Assembly (NCBI GenBank): GCA_049889815.1
Contig: JBMHCR010000006.1
Span: forward strand, 1-64,000
DNA: 64,000 nt
Origin: JBPOFY01 sp049889815
GTDB taxonomy: Bacteria > Verrucomicrobiota > Verrucomicrobiia > Opitutales > Coraliomargaritaceae
Direction of reading: 5' to 3'
Under the pieces are notes generated by a model. That model was not told where the DNA came from and searched no databases. It saw nothing but the letters and a program-made list of their open reading frames with translations. This document shows positions 1 through 8,904 of the stretch, piece by piece (position 1 is the first letter of the stretch; each line of letters opens with the position of its first letter). The position numbers were made by a program, and so were the translations under genes.

Positions 1-48
1 TCTCTTCTCTTCACATTCTAATTTAGTTTAATCTAAATTCGATTTCGG

Positions 49-81
49 AGCCCCTCGGTCACAGGACCGAGGGGCTTTTTT
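49..81 (+). terminator. Rho-independent terminator
   Basis: A perfect 12-bp stem (positions 49-60 with 65-76) closes a 4-nt loop and is followed by a run of T. The T-run places it on the plus strand, so it probably ends a gene that lies to the left of the window. Confidence 0.85.
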
Positions 82-228
82 GTGCAGCAGCGCGAGAGGC
101 CCTCATTTAGAGAGAGTGCGTTTCCTTCGGGTAAGGGGTTCCAGCATGTGGTCGATTCCGAGACAGAGATTGCAATGCCCGAGCAGTTCATCAAGCCTTG
201 GCGGGTCCATATCGTCCAACGCTGCCTT

Positions 229-1299
229 ATGACTCTAAGAAACAGTTTTATTTGCCTATCCACTTGCGGTGCTATGTGGCTCTCGATGCATGGGGAGGTG
301 GTCGTCAACGAGGCGCTCTCGCTACAGGGTTTTGTCGATGCGACCGTCAGCCAAATCGACCGCAAGGGAGCCAGTCACAACCAATCTGAGCCGGATAGCG
401 ACTTCGACCTCGCTCAAATGGAGTTGAGTTTGCTGCTCGATGTGAATGCCGTTTTCGCCCAGGTGGACCTAAACTATCTGGGTGTATCGGATCAGTTCGA
501 ATTGGAGCAAGCGTATTTTAGCCGCGATACGGCTCATGGGGCGTCGCTGACAGTGGGGCGCTACGCCTCAATGATTGGCTTCGAAGCCTTTGAACCGACT
601 GGGTTATACCAGAGCTCGCGGGCGTATACGAGTGGCGCCCACGCCGCAATGAGTGATTTTTCGGTGATTCCTGACTATGCGAACGGCCTAAAATACACGT
701 TGGAGCAGGGGCCTTATTTCTACGGTCTATCGGTTCAGGACGAAGTGTTTGGCGATCGTTGGCAGGCATCACCCGCGATGAACGCCCCAGCCTATGGTAT
801 AGAAGTGGCGTTTTCGATGATCGTGGCGGACGGGCTATTTTGGTTTTGTGGAGGGTCCTACGAAAGCACCGATCTGCCTGACCTCGGCGACAGCCATTTG
901 CTCAATACCTACGCAGTTTATGAATTTGGGGCCTGGCTCTTCGCGGCTGAATACAATTTTGGCAAGTCGGGGAGTGGGCGGTTTGCGTTGGCGCAGATGC
1001 TCGGGGCTACGGAGGAAACCGAAAAGGTCTCGCAGGGTCTGGTGATGGCAAATTTTGCTTACAGTGAAGTGACCTCCTTCACCGGCCGTTTTAGCTTTGT
1101 GGATCACAAAATTTCGGGCATGAGCGCGCTTTCCGGGCGTAAATACAGCCTCGCGATGCAGCATGAGCTCAGTGAGCACCTGCGGTTCACGACGGAGCTG
1201 GGCTATTTTGATGGCGCACTTGAAGCCGCGGCGGGCGGGCAGCGTGAGGCGGATCTCTCGGTCGCCTATCTCACGCTGGAATGGTTGTTCACTTTCTAA
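229..1299 (+). CDS. Outer-membrane beta-barrel (porin-like) protein
   Basis: This 356-residue protein starts with a hydrophobic N-terminus that could be a signal peptide. The rest alternates polar and aromatic residues, as in a beta-barrel, and ends in Trp-Leu-Phe-Thr-Phe, a typical C-terminal aromatic signal for Bam insertion. The middle (about residues 80-190) resembles the putative porin families common in Bacteroidota and Verrucomicrobiota (OmpL/BBP2-like). I chose the ATG at 229. A longer GTG-initiated frame begins at 82, directly after the terminator, but its first 49 residues are not signal-like. The substrate cannot be inferred. The gene converges on hemA. Confidence 0.7.
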   Translation: MTLRNSFICLSTCGAMWLSMHGEVVVNEALSLQGFVDATVSQIDRKGASHNQSEPDSDFDLAQMELSLLLDVNAVFAQVDLNYLGVSDQFELEQAYFSRDTAHGASLTVGRYASMIGFEAFEPTGLYQSSRAYTSGAHAAMSDFSVIPDYANGLKYTLEQGPYFYGLSVQDEVFGDRWQASPAMNAPAYGIEVAFSMIVADGLFWFCGGSYESTDLPDLGDSHLLNTYAVYEFGAWLFAAEYNFGKSGSGRFALAQMLGATEETEKVSQGLVMANFAYSEVTSFTGRFSFVDHKISGMSALSGRKYSLAMQHELSEHLRFTTELGYFDGALEAAAGGQREADLSVAYLTLEWLFTF

Positions 1300-1324
1300 A
1301 TCGGGCCAACGGTAGTTGGAGCGG

Positions 1325-2389
1325 CTATGGGCCTTCTTCCTGCCGTTCTTGAGTGATGCCTTGACGCCGTAGTTGCAGCCAGAGTGTCCAGGCGTAGCGT
1401 TTCAATATAGCTCGAGCCTTATCAATTTCAGCTCGGCGCTGTTCAATGTTTTCGTTGGCGATCGCGGACAGATCATCGAGGTTGTAGAGGTAGACATTTT
1501 CCAGCTCTTCGGCCGAAGTTTCGACGTCACGGGGCATGGCTAGATCGACTAAAAAGCAGGGTCGCTCGGGTCGATCGACGAGCGCGCTGGCCAGTGAGGA
1601 TTTGGAAATGACGGGGTGTAGGGCTGCGGTTGAGCAGACAATGATATCGTGGCGTGCCAGTTGTTGTTCAAAATCACTGAATTCGACAGCGGCTCCTCCC
1701 AGCTGGTGCGCCAATCGATGAGCGTTTTCAAACTGGCGGCTGCTCACAGTGATGTCGACGACCCCGCGGCTCTTGAGCGACTGCGCGGTCTTCTCTGCGA
1801 CATCACCACTGCCGAGTAGTAGAACACGACTGGCAGATAATTTCCCAAAAATACGTGCGGCTAGGTCGACAGTGACACTGCCGATACTCACTTGTCCGCG
1901 AGTGATTGCAGTTTGGGATCGGGCGGCTTTGGCCGCCTGAAAGCTTTTTTCGAAGAGGCGGTTAAGGATCGACCCAGTCGTCCCGGTCGCCTTAGCGGAT
2001 GCATAGGCATCTTTCATTTGACCGAGAATATCGGTCTCGCCGATCATTTGAGAATCCAGCCCGGAGGAGACTTCTAGAGCGTGTTCAAGAGCTTCTAGAT
2101 TGGTCCGCCAAAATGAGTATTGGTCGAAGAGCTCGGGGTCGACTGCATGAGTTTGACAGAACCGATCGCGGACTGCGTCACGGATTTCGGGCGTGCGCGC
2201 GAGTCCATATATTTCTAGGCGGTTGCAGGTATTCAAGACGACGCATTCTTGGACCAAAGCGTCTGCGTGTAGTTTCTTTTGTAGATCCTCCGCTTGTGTC
2301 TTGGATAGGGCGAAGCGCTCCCTCACCTCAAGGGGTGCTAAATGGTGGGAACTTCCCAAGACAAACAAGGACTGCAGTGTTTCACTCAT
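1325..2389 (-). CDS. hemA: Glutamyl-tRNA reductase
   Basis: HemA reduces glutamyl-tRNA(Glu) to glutamate-1-semialdehyde, the first committed step of C5-pathway tetrapyrrole synthesis. The family signature NTCNRLEIY carries the catalytic Cys55, and GETDILGQ follows in the catalytic domain. An NADPH-binding fold begins with VLLLGSGDVAEK near residue 190. At 354 residues the protein is shorter than the usual 410-430: it ends in the spinal helix and lacks most of the C-terminal dimerisation domain. It lies 25 nt downstream of a cytochrome-assembly-like gene on the same strand, so the two are probably co-transcribed. Confidence 0.95.
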   Translation of the reverse strand: MSETLQSLFVLGSSHHLAPLEVRERFALSKTQAEDLQKKLHADALVQECVVLNTCNRLEIYGLARTPEIRDAVRDRFCQTHAVDPELFDQYSFWRTNLEALEHALEVSSGLDSQMIGETDILGQMKDAYASAKATGTTGSILNRLFEKSFQAAKAARSQTAITRGQVSIGSVTVDLAARIFGKLSASRVLLLGSGDVAEKTAQSLKSRGVVDITVSSRQFENAHRLAHQLGGAAVEFSDFEQQLARHDIIVCSTAALHPVISKSSLASALVDRPERPCFLVDLAMPRDVETSAEELENVYLYNLDDLSAIANENIEQRRAEIDKARAILKRYAWTLWLQLRRQGITQERQEEGP

Positions 2390-2414
2390 CGGTGGGTAAA
2401 CAGCTTGAGCTCAT

Positions 2415-3275
2415 TTACTGGCCCCGCGTTGGCGCTGGCGGCTGTTCGCTGATGTCGGCTTGCCGCGCTGATTCGACCGGCCAGAGCGATGCCATCGCTA
2501 AGATGAACAGAACGATCGCGGCAATCGCATGGCGCTTTGTGACCAACTTTTGCTGCATTCGAAGCGCGACAACGACGAGGTAGCCAAACCAGATCAAACA
2601 AGTGACCCCAAGTTTGAAAAAGGGCACCCGATCGGGGTTATCGAGCCAGAACACGGCACCAAAAATGAGCGCGGCTGAGAGCACGATGACACCAGTAATC
2701 ATCAACCGCTTCGCAATTAGATCAAGCTGTTGGACGGACGGTAGAAATTGGTAAACCCCGCCGAATTGTTTCTTTTTGAGCCCGCGTTGTTGTATCAGGA
2801 ACATCACCGAAACGAGTGCGACAATAGCGAAGACACCATAGCTGAAAATTGCGAGTGCGGCATGCAGCTCGATCCATGGGTTTCCTCCGAAAATTCCAGG
2901 GGGGTAGGGTCGATCCCAGGCGGGCACCAGTGAGCTAAGGCCTGAGATGAGTGCGGTGAGTCCGGCAGCAAAGAGCCCCAGCAGGCGCAGCTTGAAGACC
3001 GGGCCAACGATAAAGTAGAGCAGGATCAGCGACCATGAAATGAACTGTGCGATCTCAAAGATATTGCCCAGCGGGCATGCTTTGATCTCCGCACTACGCA
3101 AGTTGAGGCCGAGCGTTTGCGTCGCGAAACCGAGTGCGATCAAGGAAAACATCAACGCACGCGGGTGAGTCTTTTTAGCAAGAAGGAGTGCTCCGCCAAT
3201 TGCGCATGTAATCAGATAGATGCAGGCAGCCGCTGCAAATACGCTACGATCGTCGATGGTGAATTCTTGAAACAT
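2415..3275 (-). CDS. CcsA/HemX-family membrane protein
   Basis: This polytopic membrane protein of 286 residues has about eight predicted helices. It contains the family-typical stretch NPWIELHAALAIFSYGVF, with a conserved His in a loop before a helix, as in cytochrome c assembly proteins CcsA/CcmC and in HemX. HemX-type members are often encoded directly upstream of hemA, as here, and are thought to influence GluTR level or haem handling. Which of the two roles applies cannot be told from the sequence. The gene is the first of a two-gene unit with hemA; hemH lies upstream on the same strand. Confidence 0.85.
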   Translation of the reverse strand: MFQEFTIDDRSVFAAAACIYLITCAIGGALLLAKKTHPRALMFSLIALGFATQTLGLNLRSAEIKACPLGNIFEIAQFISWSLILLYFIVGPVFKLRLLGLFAAGLTALISGLSSLVPAWDRPYPPGIFGGNPWIELHAALAIFSYGVFAIVALVSVMFLIQQRGLKKKQFGGVYQFLPSVQQLDLIAKRLMITGVIVLSAALIFGAVFWLDNPDRVPFFKLGVTCLIWFGYLVVVALRMQQKLVTKRHAIAAIVLFILAMASLWPVESARQADISEQPPAPTRGQ

Positions 3276-3335
3276 GGCTTTCGTTTGCCAGTAGAGCCTT
3301 GAGAAAACCCGCTCGGCTGTAAAGCTTTGTGCTGG

Positions 3336-4403
3336 CTAGCGCTGGACGTAAGCTGGCGGCGTTGCCTTCGCGTGGACCAGTTCGCCCGCGCGCCATGCGT
3401 TTACCTTTGATTCAAGGAAGTCGATGAATTTTGGATGCTCGTTTAAGCAGGGGATCTGCTCGAAGTCCTCACCTCCCGCTTCAAGGAAGCTGTCTCTGCC
3501 TTCTTCTGCGATTTCTTCAAGTGTTTCGAGGCAATCGGCAGTGAATGCAGGACAAATCACTTTTACACGTTTGTTTCCTTCCTCTGCGAGCTTCTCAAGT
3601 GTCTTGTCGGTGTAGGGCTGAAGCCATGGGTCGCGACCTAGGCGAGACTGGAAGGTCATCATATATTGATCTTTGTTTAGACCCATCGCTGCGACGAATT
3701 TTTCAACGGTCATTGCACATTGATGACGGTAGCAAGTGCCGTGTGCTGGGTGGCAGGTGTTGCAGCAATCGGGAGTGGTCAGACAATGGTCGTGAGAAGG
3801 ATCGCCTTTGACCAAGTGACGCTGTGGAATGCCATGAAAGGAAAACACCAACTTGTCGAAGTCGCCCTTCTCAATGGCGGGGCGCGCGCTTTCGACCAGC
3901 GCATCAATGTAGCCAGGATCCTGATAGAAGGGCTGCAGCAGAGTGGTCCTCATATCTGGCTTTTGGGTGCGGATCGCCTCCATGGCGTGAACTACAGCGG
4001 TTTCATAGCTCGACATCGCATAGTGCGGATACATGGGGACGATGAACAGATCGTCCACGCCCTGCGCAATGAGCGCTTCTACTGCACCGGAAGTGGTTGG
4101 GTTGCCGTAGCGCATACCGAGCTCGACTGGAATCTCCAGGCGCTCAGCGAGCAGGCGTTGTTGACCTTCTGAGACTAGGATCAATGGCGAACCTTCATCT
4201 CTCCAGATACTGGCATAGGCCTCGGCTGATTCTTTTGGGCGGGTTGGTAGTATCAAACAGTTGACCACAAACCAGCGAATCGGGAAGGGTGCGTCGAGGA
4301 CGCGTCCATCCATCAAGAACTCACCCAGGTAGCGACGCACATCGCTGACTGCGGTTGAGTCCGGTGAGCCGAGGTTGAGAAGAAGGACGCCCTGTTTTGA
4401 CAT
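3336..4403 (-). CDS. hemH: Ferrochelatase with Cys-rich insertion
   Basis: HemH inserts Fe(II) into a porphyrin in haem synthesis. Family features are GVLLLNLGSPDS at the N-terminus, VFSFHGIP with catalytic His190, and DCLETLEEI near the C-terminus. I start at the ATG at 4403, where family homology begins; an in-frame ATG at 4439 adds 12 residues. After GDPSHDHC the protein carries Cys207, 213, 214, 217, 224 and 229 within 23 residues. Some bacterial ferrochelatases bind a [2Fe-2S] cluster, so this segment may be a cluster site; that is inference. The length of 355 residues is normal. The gene precedes the CcsA-like gene and hemA on the same strand. Confidence 0.95.
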   Translation of the reverse strand: MSKQGVLLLNLGSPDSTAVSDVRRYLGEFLMDGRVLDAPFPIRWFVVNCLILPTRPKESAEAYASIWRDEGSPLILVSEGQQRLLAERLEIPVELGMRYGNPTTSGAVEALIAQGVDDLFIVPMYPHYAMSSYETAVVHAMEAIRTQKPDMRTTLLQPFYQDPGYIDALVESARPAIEKGDFDKLVFSFHGIPQRHLVKGDPSHDHCLTTPDCCNTCHPAHGTCYRHQCAMTVEKFVAAMGLNKDQYMMTFQSRLGRDPWLQPYTDKTLEKLAEEGNKRVKVICPAFTADCLETLEEIAEEGRDSFLEAGGEDFEQIPCLNEHPKFIDFLESKVNAWRAGELVHAKATPPAYVQR

Positions 4404-4452
4404 GCAAGAAGAGAAGGGCACCAAATTGTAACTTGTCAAACCGAAGGTAGTG

Positions 4453-4480
4453 TTGACAGAGCTTAAGGTTTTACTATCAC
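4453..4480 (+). promoter_or_regulatory. Candidate sigma-70 promoter for the HNH gene
   Basis: A consensus TTGACA (4453-4458) lies 16 nt from TATCAC (4475-4480) in the gap between hemH and the HNH gene. Transcription would start about 6 nt before the ATG at 4493, giving a nearly leaderless mRNA. The call rests on motif match only. Confidence 0.4.
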
Positions 4481-4492
4481 CTAGTTCCCCAG

Positions 4493-5095
4493 ATGGGCAC
4501 AGGTCTTAAATATCGCGTCCTTGTTCTGAACCGGCTGTGGCAAGCAGTTAACATTGTGGGGGTTCAGCGGGCCTTTAGCCTCCTATTGCAAGACCATGCG
4601 CAAGTCATCTACACGGGAGATGACAGCTTTCAAATGATGGATTCTGCCGAGTGGTTGGAGCTCTCGGCTGCTTCAGAACCGGTAGACAACGAGGCATACA
4701 TTCAGACCGTCCGCATGCGTATTCGTGTGCCAAAAGTCCTTTTACTTCGCGAATACGATCAATTGCCGGTGCAAGAGGTTCGTTTTTCCAGAGAGACTTT
4801 GTTTGAGCGTGATAACCATCGCTGCCAATACTGTGGCAATCACTTCGAGGAATCTCAGCTCAATATGGACCACGTCATTCCTCGTGATCGGGGGGGGCGT
4901 ACTTCGTGGGAGAATATCGTGACTTCCTGCATTAAGTGCAATTCTCGCAAGGCAAACCGCTTGCCACACCAGGCGAACATGCACTTGATTCGGAAGCCGG
5001 AGCGACCGAAGTGGCGTCCTTTTATCAGTTCACTGATTGGGCAAGACTTCGATCCCGCCTGGGACAGCTTCATCAAAATGAAGCAGACTGCTTGA
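4493..5095 (+). CDS. HNH endonuclease family protein
   Basis: This 200-residue protein has an N-terminal region of unknown role (about residues 1-100) and a C-terminal HNH nuclease domain. Visible motifs are CQYC (Cys111/114), MDHVIPRDRGG with Asp126-His127, Asn141 in the SWENIV segment, and a second zinc knuckle Cys146/Cys149. This is the layout of the HNH_5 or McrA-like subgroup. Such stand-alone genes are widespread and usually not linked to restriction systems; their substrates are mostly unknown. Its stop codon abuts the yhbY stop codon of the opposite strand with no intervening base. Confidence 0.85.
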   Translation: MGTGLKYRVLVLNRLWQAVNIVGVQRAFSLLLQDHAQVIYTGDDSFQMMDSAEWLELSAASEPVDNEAYIQTVRMRIRVPKVLLLREYDQLPVQEVRFSRETLFERDNHRCQYCGNHFEESQLNMDHVIPRDRGGRTSWENIVTSCIKCNSRKANRLPHQANMHLIRKPERPKWRPFISSLIGQDFDPAWDSFIKMKQTA

Positions 5096-5383
5096 TTAAG
5101 CCTCCTCCGGCATGTCGCGGAAAAAGACGCCGACTTTGCCCACGCCGCCGACATATTCGCAGCCCTTTTTCTCGCTGATCTCATTTTGCTGTTGCTTGAT
5201 AAGCTCGCGATTGCCTTCGAAACGAATTTTGATGAGACCGTTTTTCAGAAGTGCCGTTTCTACTTCCTGAAGCACTGTTTCGGTCAGCCCGTTCTTCCCA
5301 ATGTGGACGTGCGGTTTTAGACGCTGCGCGATGCCACGCAGCTCTTTTTTTTCAGCCTGAGACAGTGGTTTCGTTTCGTCCAT
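5096..5383 (-). CDS. yhbY: YhbY-type RNA-binding (CRM domain) protein
   Basis: The protein has 95 residues and consists of one CRM domain. The hallmark KPHVHIGKNGLTE contains the GxxG-type loop, followed by helices and LIKIRFEGNRE. YhbY homologues bind pre-50S ribosomal particles and take part in ribosome assembly. Its ATG overlaps the thrS stop codon by one base (TAATG), so it is translationally coupled to thrS. Confidence 0.9.
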   Translation of the reverse strand: MDETKPLSQAEKKELRGIAQRLKPHVHIGKNGLTETVLQEVETALLKNGLIKIRFEGNRELIKQQQNEISEKKGCEYVGGVGKVGVFFRDMPEEA

Positions 5384-7230
5384 TACTTGGATGCGTGTTC
5401 CCGAGCAACAGGTAGCGTCTTATTGGCAATATCGGCGAGCAGTTCGGCCAGGAATTCGCTGGCAGGCTTTACGCCCTCGAGTGCTGGGTTCACGCGGGAG
5501 TTGACTTTTACCATTCCTTGTTCGGCTTCTTGACGACCGAGGACGAGGAAGTTCGGCACACGGTCGAGGTGGGTCTTGCGGATCTTCGCGCCGAGCTTGT
5601 CGGCAACGGCATCAACAGTGACGCGGACCTTCGCAGCCTTTAGCAGTTTTTCGATTTCGCGAGCTTGTGGCACAAGCTCGTCATTCATCGGCAGGATGCG
5701 GACCTGCTCTGGCGCGAGCCATGTTGGGAAGTTGCCGCCGAAATGTTCGATGAGCACCCCAACGAAGCGTTCCATTGAGCCAAAGGGCGCGCGGTGGATC
5801 ATGACTGGGCGATGCTTCTCGTTGTCAGCACCGATGTAGTTGAGGTCGAAGCGCTCTGGTAGATTGTAGTCCACTTGCACCGTGCCAAGTTGCCACTCGC
5901 GACCGATGACGTCCTTTACCACAAAGTCGATCTTGGGGCCATAGAATGCGGCCTCGCCCGGCTCCTCCGAATAGTCGACTCCGAGTGTCGCCGCGGCGTC
6001 GCGAAGTGCGCCCTCAGCTCTGTCCCACTTTGATGGATCACCTACATACTTGGTAGCGTCGGGATCGCGGAGGCCGATACGCACGCGATAGTCGGACATT
6101 CCGAGCGTGGTGAAGACGAGTTTCACCAGATCAAGACAGCCTTTGATTTCGTCGCCGATTTGATCTTCGGTGCAGAAGAGGTGAGCATCATCTTGCGTGA
6201 AGCCGCGCACCCGGGTCATGCCGTTGAGCTCGCCGGACTGCTCCCAGCGGTAAACGGTGCCGAATTCTGCAAGGCGAACCGGAAGGTCGCGGTAAGAGTG
6301 GGGCTGACTGTCGAACACCTTAATGTGCATTGGACAGTTCATCGGTTTGAGCAGATAGCCGTCTATTTCTCCGGAGTCCAGTTGGTTGGAGAGGTCGCCG
6401 CAGGAACATCCCTCGCTGGCGAGCTGCTCGACCGTACCAGGCTCCACGATCGGCGGAAATTGCGATTCCTTATAATAGGGGAAGTGGCCGGATGTCCGGT
6501 AGAGGCCGAGCTTGCCGATGTGCGGTGTGAAGACCTGATCGTAGTCCGCCTTTCGAAGCTCTTCGGCGATGAAATTTTGCAGTTCCTGGCGGATGACTGC
6601 ACCGTTCGGTGCCCAGAGAATCATGCCAGACCCAACGGCTTCATCGATATGGAAAAGTTTGAGCTCCTTGCCGAGTTTACGGTGGTCGCGGGCGCGGGCC
6701 TGCTCGAGGCGTTCCAGATATTCGACGAGTTCGTCTTTGTTTGGAAACGCAGTTCCGTAGACGCGCTGGAGTTGCTTGTTGTTTTCATCACCACGGTGGT
6801 AGGCACCGGCAATGGAGAGCAGCTTGAAGGCTTTGATCTTTTTGGTGTAGCCGACGTGCGGGCCTGCGCAAAGATCCAGAAACTCGCCGTTCTGGTAGAA
6901 GCTGACTTGTTCGCCGTCGGGAATGTCGTCGAGACGACCGAGCTTGTAGCGTTCCTGCCCAGTGGCTTTGATCTTCTCAATGGCTTCCTCGCGTGAGCAT
7001 TCGATGCGGGTGAAGCGTTGGTTTTCTTTGATTACCTTTTGCATTTCCGCCTCAATCTTTTCGAGGTCAGTCGCGTCGAGTTTCTTTTCGAGATCGATGT
7101 CGTAGTAAAACCCGTTGTCGGTAGGAGGTCCGATATCAAGCTTCGTCTCTGGGTAGAGTCGAAGGATCGCAGTGGCGAGCACGTGCGAGCAAGAATGGCG
7201 GAGTTCCTCAAGTGGCGACATTTCTTTCAT
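5383..7230 (-). CDS. thrS: Threonyl-tRNA synthetase lacking TGS domain
   Basis: ThrRS is the class II enzyme that charges tRNA(Thr). The frame can be read from 7272, but homology starts at the ATG at 7230 (615 residues). The protein opens directly with the editing domain, whose HSCSH and CAGPH zinc/editing motifs are intact. The catalytic core has MNCPMH and RVRGFTQDDAH, and the C-terminus forms an anticodon-binding domain (VRILPMNDE onward). The N-terminal TGS domain of about 60 residues found in E. coli ThrRS is absent. An insertion of about 25 residues containing Cys-Ser-Cys precedes the MNCPMH motif. It is coupled to yhbY downstream. Confidence 0.95.
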   Translation of the reverse strand: MKEMSPLEELRHSCSHVLATAILRLYPETKLDIGPPTDNGFYYDIDLEKKLDATDLEKIEAEMQKVIKENQRFTRIECSREEAIEKIKATGQERYKLGRLDDIPDGEQVSFYQNGEFLDLCAGPHVGYTKKIKAFKLLSIAGAYHRGDENNKQLQRVYGTAFPNKDELVEYLERLEQARARDHRKLGKELKLFHIDEAVGSGMILWAPNGAVIRQELQNFIAEELRKADYDQVFTPHIGKLGLYRTSGHFPYYKESQFPPIVEPGTVEQLASEGCSCGDLSNQLDSGEIDGYLLKPMNCPMHIKVFDSQPHSYRDLPVRLAEFGTVYRWEQSGELNGMTRVRGFTQDDAHLFCTEDQIGDEIKGCLDLVKLVFTTLGMSDYRVRIGLRDPDATKYVGDPSKWDRAEGALRDAAATLGVDYSEEPGEAAFYGPKIDFVVKDVIGREWQLGTVQVDYNLPERFDLNYIGADNEKHRPVMIHRAPFGSMERFVGVLIEHFGGNFPTWLAPEQVRILPMNDELVPQAREIEKLLKAAKVRVTVDAVADKLGAKIRKTHLDRVPNFLVLGRQEAEQGMVKVNSRVNPALEGVKPASEFLAELLADIANKTLPVAREHASK

Positions 7231-7333
7231 AACAAGGAGCAAGGAGGAAGAAGTTCGCGCACTGAGAGTCAATGCTGGATTCCGAGTGATCAGTCCGCTT
7301 TTCTGGGCGTGTGACGCCGAGGGACCCGTGCCG

Positions 7334-8206
7334 CTACCCTTTGAATGGAAACGCGGGCAGGCCTCTCACTCCGAGTCCGTCCACAACAAAGACTTTGCCC
7401 GCGTCGGGTTCGTTGAGTCCGGGTTTGATTCCTGTGGTCACGAACAGACGGTCGAAGTTCGCTCCGCCGAAAGCGCACGCGGTGGTCTCAATACAGGGAA
7501 AGTCCACACGCTGCAGCTCAGCACCTTCCTTTGGGTCAAAGCATACCACACAACCGCCGTGGCAGAATGCGACCCACAGGTTGCCGTTTTCGTCGATGGT
7601 CATGCCGTCAGGTGAGCTGTCGTAGCCTTGTGCCGCGGTATCGATAACAACTCGTCCGTTGCTGATCTCGCCGCTTTCGAGGCCGTAGTCGAATGCACGG
7701 ATTGCCAGAGTCGGCGTGTCGATGTGATACATCGTTTTGGCGTCGCTACTCCAGCAGATGCCGTTGGAGTTGGTGAGACCTTCAAGTTTGAGGCTCAGCG
7801 ATCCATCGGTGTCGAGGCAGTAGAGGTTGGCGGTGCCTTTATTTTTAACGAGGCTGATACTGCCTGCCCAGAAGCGCCCAGCAGGGTCGCACTTGCCGTC
7901 ATTGAAACGATTGGTTTCTCGCAGACTGGCTTCAGGATCGGCGAGTTTCTTTGTTTCCCTAGTTGCTGGATTGAAACGCACATAGCCTGTGTCGCCAGCA
8001 TAGACGAGGTCGTCGCCTTCAGTTGGTACTATGGTTCCGATACGCTCACCGATGTCCCATACGGCCTCTTCACCAGTTTCTGGATCGATTCTGATGAGTT
8101 GCTTACCGTTGATGTCAACGTAGAGCAGAGAGTCCTTCCACCAGATCGGACCTTCACCCCATTGTGATACTTGTTTGCCAATAGTTTTTACCGTATGCGA
8201 CGCCAT
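7334..8206 (-). CDS. SMP-30/gluconolactonase family protein
   Basis: This 290-residue protein is a predicted six-bladed beta-propeller of the SGL family. It has WGEGPIWW with the metal-ligand Glu18, then NRFNDGKCDPAGRFWAGS and SPDGMTIDENGNLWVA, which hold the Asn and Asp ligands. Family members hydrolyse sugar or aldono-lactones using a divalent metal. The substrate cannot be fixed here, because no sugar dehydrogenase lies next to it. There is no signal peptide, so it is probably cytoplasmic. It stands alone between a terminator and thrS. Confidence 0.88.
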   Translation of the reverse strand: MASHTVKTIGKQVSQWGEGPIWWKDSLLYVDINGKQLIRIDPETGEEAVWDIGERIGTIVPTEGDDLVYAGDTGYVRFNPATRETKKLADPEASLRETNRFNDGKCDPAGRFWAGSISLVKNKGTANLYCLDTDGSLSLKLEGLTNSNGICWSSDAKTMYHIDTPTLAIRAFDYGLESGEISNGRVVIDTAAQGYDSSPDGMTIDENGNLWVAFCHGGCVVCFDPKEGAELQRVDFPCIETTACAFGGANFDRLFVTTGIKPGLNEPDAGKVFVVDGLGVRGLPAFPFKG

Positions 8207-8253
8207 GGTGTTTTTGATGCGAGCTTACAAGGCCGGCGTCAATACAGGGCACG

Positions 8254-8282
8254 AAAAAGACCACCCATTTTGGGGTGGTCTT
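8254..8282 (-). terminator. Rho-independent terminator
   Basis: A perfect 10-bp stem (8257-8266 with 8273-8282) has a 6-nt loop and is followed on the minus strand by a T-run (A-run at 8254-8258). It ends the transcript of the small secreted-protein gene about 30 nt upstream. Confidence 0.85.
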
Positions 8283-8313
8283 CAAAAAATCTCTAAGCTC
8301 GGGGCTAGTCGAT

Positions 8314-8820
8314 CTAGCGCCGGCCCTTGCTAGGGATACCGGCACCACCGCGGCCGATCTTGCTTTTCGCGTTTTCACGGTTTGCCGTGATAGCATCATG
8401 AACCCCACCGCCTGCTACGTCGATGTAGACGTAACCACGATCTAGGACGCGGAAAATGCCACGGAGGCGCTTGCTGTCTATTTTCTCAGTTGCGCCACGA
8501 TTGACTTCAATCGCATCGCCGTATTTGCGAACGAAAGCGTTTGCATGGTCTTCAGCTACTGCGACAACAATGCCCCCGCCGCGTTTCTTATTCTTATCGT
8601 CTTTTGTGTGAGCAACAAAGAAGACAACGCCTTCGACTTGTGGACCGCCATTGATTCGAGTCACCATCACGCAATCCACATCGACAGCTTTGCCGTCATA
8701 TTTATCAGGGTTGCTTTTGTAGTGACGAGCAGCGTCGTCTCCCGAAAGCGTGCCTGCGTGGCTAGCGCCGCAAAGTGCGAGGGAGAGAATTGCGAGTAGA
8801 ATGTAGGCTATTTTCTTCAT
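8314..8820 (-). CDS. Secreted protein of unknown function
   Basis: The 168-residue product has a clear signal peptide with a hydrophobic core ending at CGASHAG (cleavage near residue 22). The mature part is basic, with the central strand-rich segment VDVDCVMVTRINGGPQ and a Gly/Lys-rich disordered tail. I do not recognise the family. The region around residues 27-125 could be a small beta-barrel. It is a single-gene transcript with its own terminator. Confidence 0.75.
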   Translation of the reverse strand: MKKIAYILLAILSLALCGASHAGTLSGDDAARHYKSNPDKYDGKAVDVDCVMVTRINGGPQVEGVVFFVAHTKDDKNKKRGGGIVVAVAEDHANAFVRKYGDAIEVNRGATEKIDSKRLRGIFRVLDRGYVYIDVAGGGVHDAITANRENAKSKIGRGGAGIPSKGRR

Positions 8821-8904
8821 GAGGTATTTTGGTTAATTGGATTCGGCGGGGGTATCGCCTGCAGCAATTAAAAAGTTTCATCCCGCTCAAAAAATACCGC
8901 AGAG

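Noticed and set aside
6160..6996. 278-codon open frame on the plus strand inside thrS
   Set aside because: It is fully antisense to a clear ThrRS gene and has no domain-like pattern.
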